Assembly (NCBI GenBank): GCA_015494595.1
Contig: WGAX01000205.1
Location: 1-13,605, forward strand
DNA: 13,605 nucleotides
Direction: 5' to 3'
Source: Nitratiruptor sp.
GTDB taxonomy: Bacteria; Campylobacterota; Campylobacteria; Campylobacterales; Nitratiruptoraceae
The position numbers were made by a program, and so were the translations under genes. The notes below the pieces were generated by a model. The model had not been told where the DNA came from, did no database searches, and saw only the letters and a list, made by a program, of their open reading frames with translations. Below, one piece after another: positions 7,153-13,585 of the stretch (positions are counted from its first letter, which is position 1; every line of letters starts with the position of its first letter).

Positions 7153-8310
7153 ATGAAAAGAGCGGTAAAAGTCAGACTCTACCCAAACAAAACGCAACAA
7201 GAACTGTTGCAAAAACACTTCGGAGCTTGCAGGTATGTCTACAACCGCTCTTTGGCTTTAAAAAAGTATGCTTACCAAAAGTTTGGAGTAAACGTAAGCG
7301 CACATAAACTTATCAAACGCTTACCCATTCTCAAAGAGAGATATGAATGGCTCAAAGAGATAGACTCGCAAGCTTTACAGCAATCCATCAGACACCTTGA
7401 CGAAGCGTTCAAACACTTCTTTAGAAGAGTCAAAAACGGCGAGACTCCCGGTTTTCCAAAATTCAAAACTAAAAAACACACAAAGCAAAGCTTCCAATAT
7501 CCCCAAAGAGTAAAGGTAGAGGGCAAAAAGCTCTATCTGCCAAAAATAGGATGGATCAAAGCAAAAGGAGTTAGAGATGACTTGAGTGGTAAAATCAAAA
7601 CGGTTACTGTAAGCTATGAAGCATATAAATACTACGCTTCCATCCTTTTGGAGATTGAAGCTGAGCCAATTGAATTTGTAAGAGAGCCTGTAGGTATCGA
7701 TATGGGCGTGGTCTATGCCATAACAGATAGCGATGGTAATCACCATAAAATAGAAGACTACTCCCCACGATACAAAAAAGAGCTTATAAAACTTGAAAAG
7801 TGCCAAAAGGCTCTATCAAGAAAACAGAGAGGCTCAAAGAGGTATCAAAAAGCCAAAATCAAGCTTGCAAGGCAACACAAAAGAGTATCCAATATCCGCT
7901 ACAACTTCTTGCATCAAATCAGCCACATCTACAGCGAAAACCAAGCTATTGTGGAGGATTTGAATATCAAAGCTATGACGAAATCCGCTAAAGGAACGAT
8001 TGAAAATCCCGGCAAAAACGTCAAAGCGAAATCTGCTCTCAATCGCAAAATCTTGCAAAACGGGTGGAGTCTCTTTTTTGTGTTGCTTGAATACAAAACG
8101 AACCACAATCTCATTAAAGTCGATCCAAAATACACAAGCCAGACTTGCAGCAGGTGCGGATATGTGGATAAAGCAAATAGAATCACTCAATCGAGGTTTG
8201 TATGTAAATCCTGCGGACTCACAATCAATGCCGATGTGAACGCCGCAAAAAACATACTTGCCCGTGGGATACACGGCAACAATGCCCGCCAGCAACCTAA
8301 GGTAGCTTAG
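7153..8310 (+). CDS. tnpB: TnpB, RNA-guided DNA endonuclease of the IS element
   Basis: The product has 385 residues from ATG 7153; an in-frame TTG at 7114 is possible, but the family start MKRAVKVRLYPNKTQQ supports 7153. N-terminal OrfB helix-turn-helix region (about 1-110) is followed by a RuvC-like nuclease with intact catalytic residues: Asp183 (GIDMGV), Glu268 (IVEDLNI) and Asp361 (INADVNAAKNI). A four-cysteine zinc finger C332-x2-C335 and C351-x2-C354 (TCSRCG, CKSCG) lies between the last two. TnpB is an omega-RNA-guided nuclease, ancestor of Cas12, that helps the element persist by cutting empty donor sites. All key residues are present, so it is probably active and not a repurposed dead TldR-type regulator. 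No tnpA accompanies it. It is the only plus-strand gene in the window. Confidence 0.95.
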   Translation: MKRAVKVRLYPNKTQQELLQKHFGACRYVYNRSLALKKYAYQKFGVNVSAHKLIKRLPILKERYEWLKEIDSQALQQSIRHLDEAFKHFFRRVKNGETPGFPKFKTKKHTKQSFQYPQRVKVEGKKLYLPKIGWIKAKGVRDDLSGKIKTVTVSYEAYKYYASILLEIEAEPIEFVREPVGIDMGVVYAITDSDGNHHKIEDYSPRYKKELIKLEKCQKALSRKQRGSKRYQKAKIKLARQHKRVSNIRYNFLHQISHIYSENQAIVEDLNIKAMTKSAKGTIENPGKNVKAKSALNRKILQNGWSLFFVLLEYKTNHNLIKVDPKYTSQTCSRCGYVDKANRITQSRFVCKSCGLTINADVNAAKNILARGIHGNNARQQPKVA

Positions 8311-8370
8311 GGGAACGGGAATCCACCTCGTTTATGGGGTGGAGTATCAAGCAGTTGTAAAGAAGTAGAT
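8262..8370 (+). ncRNA. Putative omega RNA (right-end RNA) with guide entering the kinase gene
   Basis: The 3' end of tnpB and the right end fold into a series of helices: CCGTG-ggata-CACGG (8262-8276), an outer CCCG/CGGG pair (8285-8288 with 8316-8319) enclosing CCTAAG-gtag-CTTAGG (8296-8311), and the right-end hairpin (8323-8342). This layout fits omega RNAs, whose scaffold overlaps the tnpB 3' end and whose guide begins at the element boundary. The predicted guide starts at 8351 with GCAGTTGTAAAGAAGTAGAT, which is antisense to the 3' end of the histidine-kinase gene. The 5' end is not determined and may lie further upstream in tnpB. Helices are seen by eye; expression is inferred. Confidence 0.6.
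8323..8342 (+). repeat. Right-end subterminal hairpin of the IS element
   Basis: CCACCTC (8323-8329) pairs with GGGGTGG (8336-8342), with one T-G wobble, around GTTTAT; T8322-A8343 can add a pair. GAAT (8319-8322) lies at the 5' foot and TCAA (8347-8350) downstream, matching the guide and cleavage tetranucleotides recalled for the IS608 right end. Confidence 0.8.
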
Positions 8371-9498
8371 AAAAGCAGCTCCTTTAGCAGGCTTGGAGAC
8401 AACTTTAAGAGTGATTCCCTCCTCATCAATAATGTTTTTAACAATATTTAATCCTATGCCAAATCCCCCTTTGTCAATATCTTCTCTGTAGTAGCGATCA
8501 AAAATCTTTTGGGGATTTTCTATGCCTATACCATAATCTTTTATAGTGAGAATTGCCTTGGCGTTTTGCTTTTTCAAATATACTTTGATATAAGCATTCT
8601 CTTTGGAGTATTTGATGGCATTAGAGAGAGTATTGTCAACAACTCTTTGAAGTTTGACCTTATTCATACACACAAATATTTTGGGTTGAATAGATACTCT
8701 AATTGAAATATTGCGCAAATTGGCAATCTCTTGGAAATAATCTACCCGCTCTTGCAAAAACTCGCTAAAATCGATGCGCTCTTTTTTGTATTCGATCTTA
8801 TCTTTTTTTATAAGATAATCCATATCATTATAGATATTAGCCAAGGTTTTAGCAGCCGCTTTTATGCGATGCAAGTGTTTATTTTCTCCCATCTTTCTTG
8901 CAATCATATCCACATTAACGCTAATAATCGATAAGGGAGTATTAATTTCATGCATAGAGTCTTTTATAAAGTTATCCAAGGCTTGATTGAGTTTTTCAAA
9001 GGGTTGACTAAAGTTTTTGAGTACCACATAAGAAAAAAGCAGCAAAATGAGTACTATTGCAATACCTATGCCTATACTTGTACGATAGATCTGCCAGGGG
9101 TCAAACTCTTTTGAGACTATAAGATAACTTGCATGAAAATAGAGATTTTTTGGCAACTGTATAATAAGATAACGCCTTTTACCCTCAATATGGTAACCTG
9201 GCCGAAAGCTTTTTGGCGTAAAATCCAAAAGAGTAAAAATCGGTTTGAAATTCTCATCATACAACCCCGATTTATAGAGCAAAAAGCGAGGATATACAAA
9301 GATCCCCTCATTGTTATAACTCTCCATCTTTGCTACAATCTTTAATGCCACTCTTTGCAGCTCTTTTCTATTTTTTGCCTCATTAATATCAAGAACCAAA
9401 GAGGTATAGACAAATAGCGGTACAAACAAAATAGTAGCAATAATTGCCGTATAGAAAAAAGCATACTTTATAGCGTAGCGTTTGGCATCAAGTAACAA
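8347..9498 (-). CDS. Sensor histidine kinase of a two-component system next to sox
   Basis: The product has 383 residues from TTG 9498; no ATG occurs until residue 58, so the TTG overlapping the regulator stop is chosen, with a TTAGGA site upstream. Layout: membrane helix about 15-37, periplasmic region about 38-138, membrane helix about 140-161, then directly the dimerisation helix with phospho-acceptor His183 (SMHEINTPLS). There is no room for a typical HAMP domain. The ATPase domain has the N box (Asn289, Asn293), G1 D321-YGIG, F box FDRYY and G2 GGFGIGL (344-350). It should autophosphorylate and signal to the overlapping OmpR-family regulator. Its stop TGA is formed by the TCAA end of the IS element, yet the C-terminus looks complete. 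Confidence 0.92.
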   Translation of the reverse strand: MLLDAKRYAIKYAFFYTAIIATILFVPLFVYTSLVLDINEAKNRKELQRVALKIVAKMESYNNEGIFVYPRFLLYKSGLYDENFKPIFTLLDFTPKSFRPGYHIEGKRRYLIIQLPKNLYFHASYLIVSKEFDPWQIYRTSIGIGIAIVLILLLFSYVVLKNFSQPFEKLNQALDNFIKDSMHEINTPLSIISVNVDMIARKMGENKHLHRIKAAAKTLANIYNDMDYLIKKDKIEYKKERIDFSEFLQERVDYFQEIANLRNISIRVSIQPKIFVCMNKVKLQRVVDNTLSNAIKYSKENAYIKVYLKKQNAKAILTIKDYGIGIENPQKIFDRYYREDIDKGGFGIGLNIVKNIIDEEGITLKVVSKPAKGAAFIYFFTTA

Positions 9499-10144
9499 GC
9501 CTATATCCTAAGCCATGTACATTTTGAATAAGCTCTTTGTCCAGTTTTTTGCGAAGCTTGTTGATATGTACCCGCACATTTGCACTATCTACATACTCGC
9601 CCCATACCTCTTCACAAAACTGCTCAATACTCACAACATTACCCCGATTTTTTATAAGCAGCTCTAAAATTTTCTTCTCCTGTTTTGTAAGGGCAATCTC
9701 TTGGTTTTCATAGAGGAGCTGCATCTTAGCCACATTGTACGAGTAGCCTTTTGGCAATGTTATACTCTCCTCCTTGATACCAAAGCACTCTCTTTTGAGC
9801 ACATTCCGTACCCGTACCTCCAACTCTTTAAGATCAAATGGCTTTTTGATATAGTCACAGCACCCCAGCTCAAATCCTTTGGCAAGGTCATCTACATGCG
9901 TCATAGAGGTTACAAAGATAGCAGGAATCTGATTACCAGCGCTTCGCAGCTGCTTTAAAAGCTCAAATCCGTTGATACCGGGTACTTTTACATCCAAAAG
10001 AATTAGATCGTAACTTTGATTATAGAGCTCATCTAAAAACTCATCCCCCCTCTCAAATCCTTTTACCTCAAATCCCAAATCCTCTAAAAACTCTTCGATA
10101 CTTATGCGCAACGCATACTCATCTTCTAAAATCAAGATCCTCAT
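9488..10144 (-). CDS. OmpR-family response regulator
   Basis: The product has 218 residues. The receiver domain (1-115) shows the acidic pocket E7-D8, phospho-acceptor Asp51 (LILLDVKVPGINGFE), Thr79 (FVTS) and Lys101 (KKPF). The winged-helix effector domain (about 125-218) has the typical LTKQEKKILELLIKNRG, VSIEQFCEEVWG, SANVRVHINKLRKKL and HGLGYRL motifs. The start overlaps the sensor stop as ATGA, and its 3' end overlaps the kinase start by 11 bp, so the three proteins are translationally linked. OmpR-type regulators bind 10-11-bp tandem repeats; one such repeat lies before soxX, the nearest downstream operon. That target is inferred. Confidence 0.95.
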   Translation of the reverse strand: MRILILEDEYALRISIEEFLEDLGFEVKGFERGDEFLDELYNQSYDLILLDVKVPGINGFELLKQLRSAGNQIPAIFVTSMTHVDDLAKGFELGCCDYIKKPFDLKELEVRVRNVLKRECFGIKEESITLPKGYSYNVAKMQLLYENQEIALTKQEKKILELLIKNRGNVVSIEQFCEEVWGEYVDSANVRVHINKLRKKLDKELIQNVHGLGYRLVT

Positions 10145-11235
10145 TGAATGACTCCACGCTTTGGTTTGCGCCTATACTTATTAAGTATTATATCGATAAG
10201 CTCCTCTTTGCTATAGTTTTGCAGTATCTGCCTCGCTTCTGCTTCAAACTCTCTTTTGAGCTCGCTATCCTCACTTTTACTCAAAAATTCCAGCACACTC
10301 TTATCATATAAAGAGCGAAAGCTGCTTTGAGGATGCTCCCATATCATCATTATATCACTCAATTCATCATCATCTATATCCAAAAAAAGAAGCAAAGGTT
10401 TACTAAATGAGGCAAGGCGTCTTATCTCCTCTTTGGCAACTACCATTAAATAAAGCCCCAATTTCTCTCCTTGCGCATTAAACATTGGCTTAGTTATAAA
10501 AAGATAGTTGCTATCACTGCTTATACTTTTATTAAGGAGATCCTTTTTTCTCTTTAAATAGTGCAAAAGAGGTTTATTGTAGTTTCTATTACTCACTACA
10601 TACGAGCCAATGGTGGGATTCTCCCTCATTAGTGTTGCTACATCTAAATATTTACTATCCATCAAAACAAAGAGCTCAACTCCTCTTTTGCGTAAAATTT
10701 TTGTCAATGGCTCAAAAAGTACAATACTCTCCATATACCCAACTATTTTATACCTATTTTTTATAGGCACTGTAGCTTTAATAGTCAAAAGTCTTCCTGC
10801 TTCAATAGATACCTTTGGCTTTGTAATTTTAAAATTATAGAGGTCTTTGCGAAACTCTTCCAGAGGCATTCCGCTAAACTCTTTATCCCAGCTTCTAGCA
10901 AAAATTGTCAAATCCTTTGCAATAACTTGGGCTCTAACTCCTTGCAAGGGAGTATATTTTTTAAGAGTTTGCAAAGCGTTATAAAGGATTTGGTGCCCCC
11001 TCTCCTCATCAATATCTAAAAGAGCATTTTTTAGCGCCTCATTTTGGGCTAGTAAAATAGCAAGCATTAAAGCTTGACTTTTTTGCTTATTGATCTGCCT
11101 ATCAAAGTAGCTTTTAATAGTATCGGCAATCTCCTCTTGCCTATTTTTTTCGATATTCAATGAGAAGATATAAAGAAGCACACCAGAAGCGATAAGAATA
11201 AGAAAAAGAAGCCAAATAAGAAGTTTGCGAGCCAT
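10141..11235 (-). CDS. Membrane-anchored Cache-like sensor protein without output domain
   Basis: The product has 364 residues from ATG 11235 (MARKLLIWLLFL), preceded by AGGA. In-frame starts at 11262 and 11346 would run into the hairpin and the porin 3' end. One membrane helix (5-26) is followed by a long helix and an extracytoplasmic sensor. TIFARSWDKEFSGMPLEEFRKDL (110-132) looks like the double-Cache signature of chemoreceptors and sensor kinases (dCache_3-like). Residues about 145-270 form a second sandwich-like part. The helical, charged C-terminus (about 280-364) has no second membrane helix, HAMP, kinase or MCP domain, so the bulk is predicted periplasmic. Overlap with the regulator gene suggests a ligand-binding accessory to the kinase. 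The Cache assignment is by motif, not by search. Confidence 0.75.
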   Translation of the reverse strand: MARKLLIWLLFLILIASGVLLYIFSLNIEKNRQEEIADTIKSYFDRQINKQKSQALMLAILLAQNEALKNALLDIDEERGHQILYNALQTLKKYTPLQGVRAQVIAKDLTIFARSWDKEFSGMPLEEFRKDLYNFKITKPKVSIEAGRLLTIKATVPIKNRYKIVGYMESIVLFEPLTKILRKRGVELFVLMDSKYLDVATLMRENPTIGSYVVSNRNYNKPLLHYLKRKKDLLNKSISSDSNYLFITKPMFNAQGEKLGLYLMVVAKEEIRRLASFSKPLLLFLDIDDDELSDIMMIWEHPQSSFRSLYDKSVLEFLSKSEDSELKREFEAEARQILQNYSKEELIDIILNKYRRKPKRGVIQ

Positions 11236-11240
11236 TTTCC

Positions 11241-11265
11241 TATATGCCGCACGAAGCGGCATATA
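11241..11265 (-). repeat. Perfect 10-bp intergenic hairpin between barrel gene and sensor gene
   Basis: TATATGCCGC (11241-11250) and GCGGCATATA (11256-11265) form a perfect stem around a 5-nt loop (TTCGT on the minus strand). It lies just after the outer-membrane gene stop and directly before the AGGA ribosome site of the sensor gene. No U-tract follows, so it is not a standard intrinsic terminator. It may stabilise or process the porin mRNA 3' end, attenuate readthrough, or lower sensor translation. Confidence 0.6.
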
Positions 11266-11266
11266 A

Positions 11267-12838
11267 TTAGTATCTATAGCGGATATAGAGGCGAAGGTCT
11301 TGTGCTTTATCAAGTAAGTTGAGCTGATTACCAAGAGGACTATCAACTTTTATAGGAGCACCTCCATTTGCAAAAAATCCATTACTTCCACTATATTTAT
11401 AATCCATATAGGTATAGCGAAGCTGTGCAGTCAAGGTTTTTCCAATAAGCTCTTTTGTGAGCCAAATCTCATAGGCGTTACCACGAGTAGCTAGCTTACT
11501 ACCAGCAAGGGTATCTTCTGCATAGGTAAAGCTTCTCCAATATTTGCTTCCATGGTTATATTCGATACCCAATCGACTGCCTTCCCAAAGAGCATTGAGA
11601 GGAAAATTCGCTCCTACATAAATAGATGTTCCTGTTTTACTCTCTCCTGGCGCTGCACCCACAACCATAGGACCATTTTGTGTAGGCATCATCATACCAA
11701 GCATCTGATTATTGCCTTTTGGATCCGTTTTACTCCAAGCAAAGCTGACAAATGCATTTGTATCATCAAGAAAATCGCTAATACCATCACCAATACCCTG
11801 AGCCAAAAAGCTAACAGCTGCTCCATACATATCGCCAACTTGTTGGAAAGTTCCTTGCATTCCATCTGGCTGTCCATCACCATTGGTATCTACCATTGGA
11901 GCATTTGCTAACACAATACCAGGTAGATGCCACGCTTTAAATGCTGTGGTATGGATTGAGTATTGACCATCATCATAAGGAACAAATATAAATCCAGCTA
12001 AATCTGTATTTTTATATCCAGGAACTTTTGTATATTCAGCATCACCTCCACTAATAACTAATGGATTTTGCGCCCCATATAAAAATCCCGGTCTAATAGC
12101 AGCATAGCGAATATTTGCATTTGTCATACCTCTACCCATACAGAGTTTAAAATACATTCCAGGTACGCCTGTTACATTTTCAAGCTTAAATTTAAAGCTT
12201 GCTCCATCAAACTCCGTATTGATGATATGACCTAATGGAGATTTTGCTTTTTGATCCTCTCTATAATTTGCTAAAAGTCCATCAGTTGCAGGTCTTCTAC
12301 CAAAACTTGCAGTCCAAGGAATATCGGCACCTAAAAAGCTGTCACCAAAATAGAGCCAATAAGCCTCTTTCACACGAAGCTCACCTGCAGGATTTGGTGT
12401 TTCATTCACAATCCAATCAAAGTAGTTAAACCCAGCCCCTGGCATCCCAGTCATTTGGCCATATGCTTTATAGTAGCTGAGTAAACCTTTAAATACTATA
12501 TTGCTCGTTGGCGCAAATCCCATTCCAAGCCATAATCTATTTGAAAATATACCATTCCACTGACTTGTACCACATTTATATTTATATCCAATCACATCAT
12601 AGGCGGTACGAAAATCTACTGTCCATTTTATATTATCACCTGCATCGTGCGCTTTGATTTCACGAATCTGTTTTTTTAAAGCATTTAGATTAATTTTTGC
12701 TTGTGCTTGTTTTAATTCTGCTATCTCTCTTTTTAATTGCTCAAGCTCTGCTCTTAAATCATCCCCACTCGCACTTCCACTAGCAAAACTCATTGTTGCA
12801 ATTGCAGCAACAGCAGAGATAATTACTAACTTCTTCAT
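11267..12838 (-). CDS. DUF3373-like outer-membrane barrel with N-terminal coiled coil
   Basis: The product has 523 residues from ATG 12838, with GGAG just upstream; GTG 12847 is a weaker in-frame alternative. A signal peptide (about 1-20) is followed by a short coiled coil (DLRAELEQLKREIAELKQAQA), a design that can anchor barrels to the cell wall. A long beta-rich region then ends in aromatic YRY, typical of outer-membrane insertion. The overall form matches DUF3373 proteins that are common in Campylobacterota. The segment DTNGDGQPDG (about residues 317-326) resembles a calcium-binding loop. The gene has its own -10 upstream and a hairpin downstream. Its substrate is unknown. Location ahead of the signalling genes suggests an envelope function under the same transcription unit. 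Confidence 0.72.
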   Translation of the reverse strand: MKKLVIISAVAAIATMSFASGSASGDDLRAELEQLKREIAELKQAQAKINLNALKKQIREIKAHDAGDNIKWTVDFRTAYDVIGYKYKCGTSQWNGIFSNRLWLGMGFAPTSNIVFKGLLSYYKAYGQMTGMPGAGFNYFDWIVNETPNPAGELRVKEAYWLYFGDSFLGADIPWTASFGRRPATDGLLANYREDQKAKSPLGHIINTEFDGASFKFKLENVTGVPGMYFKLCMGRGMTNANIRYAAIRPGFLYGAQNPLVISGGDAEYTKVPGYKNTDLAGFIFVPYDDGQYSIHTTAFKAWHLPGIVLANAPMVDTNGDGQPDGMQGTFQQVGDMYGAAVSFLAQGIGDGISDFLDDTNAFVSFAWSKTDPKGNNQMLGMMMPTQNGPMVVGAAPGESKTGTSIYVGANFPLNALWEGSRLGIEYNHGSKYWRSFTYAEDTLAGSKLATRGNAYEIWLTKELIGKTLTAQLRYTYMDYKYSGSNGFFANGGAPIKVDSPLGNQLNLLDKAQDLRLYIRYRY

Positions 12839-12879
12839 TGTTAACACTCCTTTATTTTTTCAACTAATTTGCACTTTTC

Positions 12880-12885
12880 ATTATA
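12880..12885 (-). promoter_or_regulatory. Putative -10 box (TATAAT) for the DUF3373-like gene
   Basis: TATAAT on the minus strand lies about 42 bp upstream of the ATG at 12838. A weak -35-like TTTACT occurs about 16 bp upstream. Campylobacterota sigma-70 promoters often lack a good -35. Confidence 0.6.
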
Positions 12886-12956
12886 GTAGAATGGTAGTTA
12901 AAGTAAACTTAATAGAAGGGGAATTTTTTTTATAGGAGCTATAAAAAATTATTATA

Positions 12957-12974
12957 GACGGGGAAAAACCCGTC
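12957..12974 (-). terminator. Intrinsic terminator of the small secreted gene
   Basis: GACGGG and CCCGTC form a 6-bp GC-rich stem with a 6-nt loop, 12 bp after the stop codon. On the minus strand it is followed, after TATAATAA, by a T6 run. It separates this gene from the DUF3373-like gene promoter. Confidence 0.65.
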
Positions 12975-12985
12975 AGAGAGCGGAA

Positions 12986-13309
12986 TTAGCAGCTTGGAAC
13001 ATTACCACTATCACTTGCATATTCATATGCAAAATCATAAATGTGCTTTAACTGAGAAGGTTTAAGATACCCTTTTTTATATTTAGGACAGATTTTTTGG
13101 ATTTCATCTTCAAATTTACCAGCCTCTTCAATCTCTTCCCACTCATCTTGTGTATGTTTTGCTGCAAATTTAGCCCCATTGAAACCACATACTTTCTTAA
13201 GTTTCTTTTGGTAGAGTCTTTGTCCCTTTTCTGGACTTGCTAATGCAGCTGTTGCAGTAAAGCTTACTCCCAAAAGAGCAGCAAAAAGCAGGGTTGCCAA
13301 TCTTTTCAT
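12986..13309 (-). CDS. Small secreted cytochrome c-like protein lacking the haem motif
   Basis: The product has 107 residues with an AAGGAGAGAG ribosome site and a signal peptide ending about ALA24-SPEKG. The mature part has the outline of a small class I cytochrome c: PEKGQRLYQKKLKKVCGFNGAKFAAKHT aligns with the usual G-x2-LY...CxxCHG...A start, and a C-terminal helix LKHIYDFAYEYA is present. The CXXCH is absent: only Cys41 remains at the expected position (VCGFNGA). Cys74 and the very C-terminal Cys107 are the other cysteines. It therefore should not bind haem covalently in the usual way. I recall similar proteins in other Campylobacterota annotated as cytochrome C. Function is unknown; a thiol-based or structural role is possible. 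Confidence 0.75.
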   Translation of the reverse strand: MKRLATLLFAALLGVSFTATAALASPEKGQRLYQKKLKKVCGFNGAKFAAKHTQDEWEEIEEAGKFEDEIQKICPKYKKGYLKPSQLKHIYDFAYEYASDSGNVPSC

Positions 13310-13340
13310 TCTCTCTCCTTTTTTTGTTTATGATAAAAGT

Positions 13341-13346
13341 ATTATA
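13341..13346 (-). promoter_or_regulatory. Extended -10 promoter (TGCTATAAT) for the small secreted gene
   Basis: On the minus strand TGC-TATAAT gives an extended -10 with a perfect TATAAT hexamer, about 30 bp before the start codon. No convincing -35 is visible. The surrounding sequence is A/T-rich, as in Campylobacterota promoters. Confidence 0.7.
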
Positions 13347-13462
13347 GCAAGGAGAAATCAAAAGAGAAAGAAATTAAAAGACTTTGCATAAAAATTTTTT
13401 AAAACTATTTCTTTTTGAAACTTTTGTGTGGAATATTGGAAGAATAGTAGAAAGAAAAAATC

Positions 13463-13585
13463 TTGGCCCGGCGCCGACCTACTTTTCCACCCCCGAAGGG
13501 AGCAGTATCATCAGCGATGAGGAGCTTAGCTTCTAGGTTCGAAATGGAGCTAGGCGTTTCCTCCTCTCTATAGGCACCGGGACAA
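13463..13585 (-). rRNA. rrf: 5S ribosomal RNA
   Basis: The minus strand contains the complete 5S pattern: helix I CCCGGTGCC near the 5' end pairs with GGCGCCGGG near the 3' end, with the conserved loop CCATTTCGAACCTAGAAG and the TACTGCTCCC / GGGGGTGG region between. Ends are approximate to a few bases. The 23S gene would lie outside the window to the right. A T-rich stretch (ATTTTTTCTTTCT) follows the 3' end and may be part of termination. The 150 bp up to the next gene otherwise hold only that gene's promoter. Confidence 0.95.

Larger units (their letters stand above)
7016..8350 (+). mobile_element. tnpB-only IS200/IS605-superfamily element (IS1341-like)
   Basis: The element is about 1.3 kb with subterminal imperfect hairpins at both ends sharing the same design: left CCATCTC-GTTAAG-GAGGTGG and right CCACCTC-GTTTAT-GGGGTGG, each a 7-bp stem with a 6-nt loop. 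It has no terminal inverted repeats, as expected for single-strand HUH elements. The right end has GAAT at the hairpin foot and TCAA a few bases downstream, which I recall as the guide and cleavage tetranucleotides at the right end of IS608. Only tnpB is present; about 120 bp between the left hairpin and tnpB leave no room for tnpA. It therefore depends on a transposase encoded elsewhere. It is inserted between the histidine-kinase gene and the sox operon. Confidence 0.85.

Noticed and set aside
7375..8295. Minus-strand open frames inside tnpB (143 and 153 codons)
   Set aside because: They are antisense to an intact tnpB reading frame and have compositions typical of reverse-frame shadows, with no family resemblance.
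7013..8350. TATCAA at both ends as a target-site duplication
   Set aside because: IS200/IS605 elements do not duplicate their target. The right TCAA is better explained as the cleavage site and the left copy as chance next to TTTAT, though this shared motif leaves the boundary ambiguous by a few bases.
11236..11346. N-terminal extension of the Cache-like sensor gene into the outer-membrane gene
   Set aside because: The extra 37 residues are encoded by the barrel gene's 3' end and the intergenic hairpin. ATG 11235 directly precedes the membrane helix and has a ribosome site.
13380..13460. A clear intrinsic terminator for the rRNA operon
   Set aside because: The region after 5S is A/T-rich with only a weak TTTC/GAAA stem, so a terminator could not be supported.
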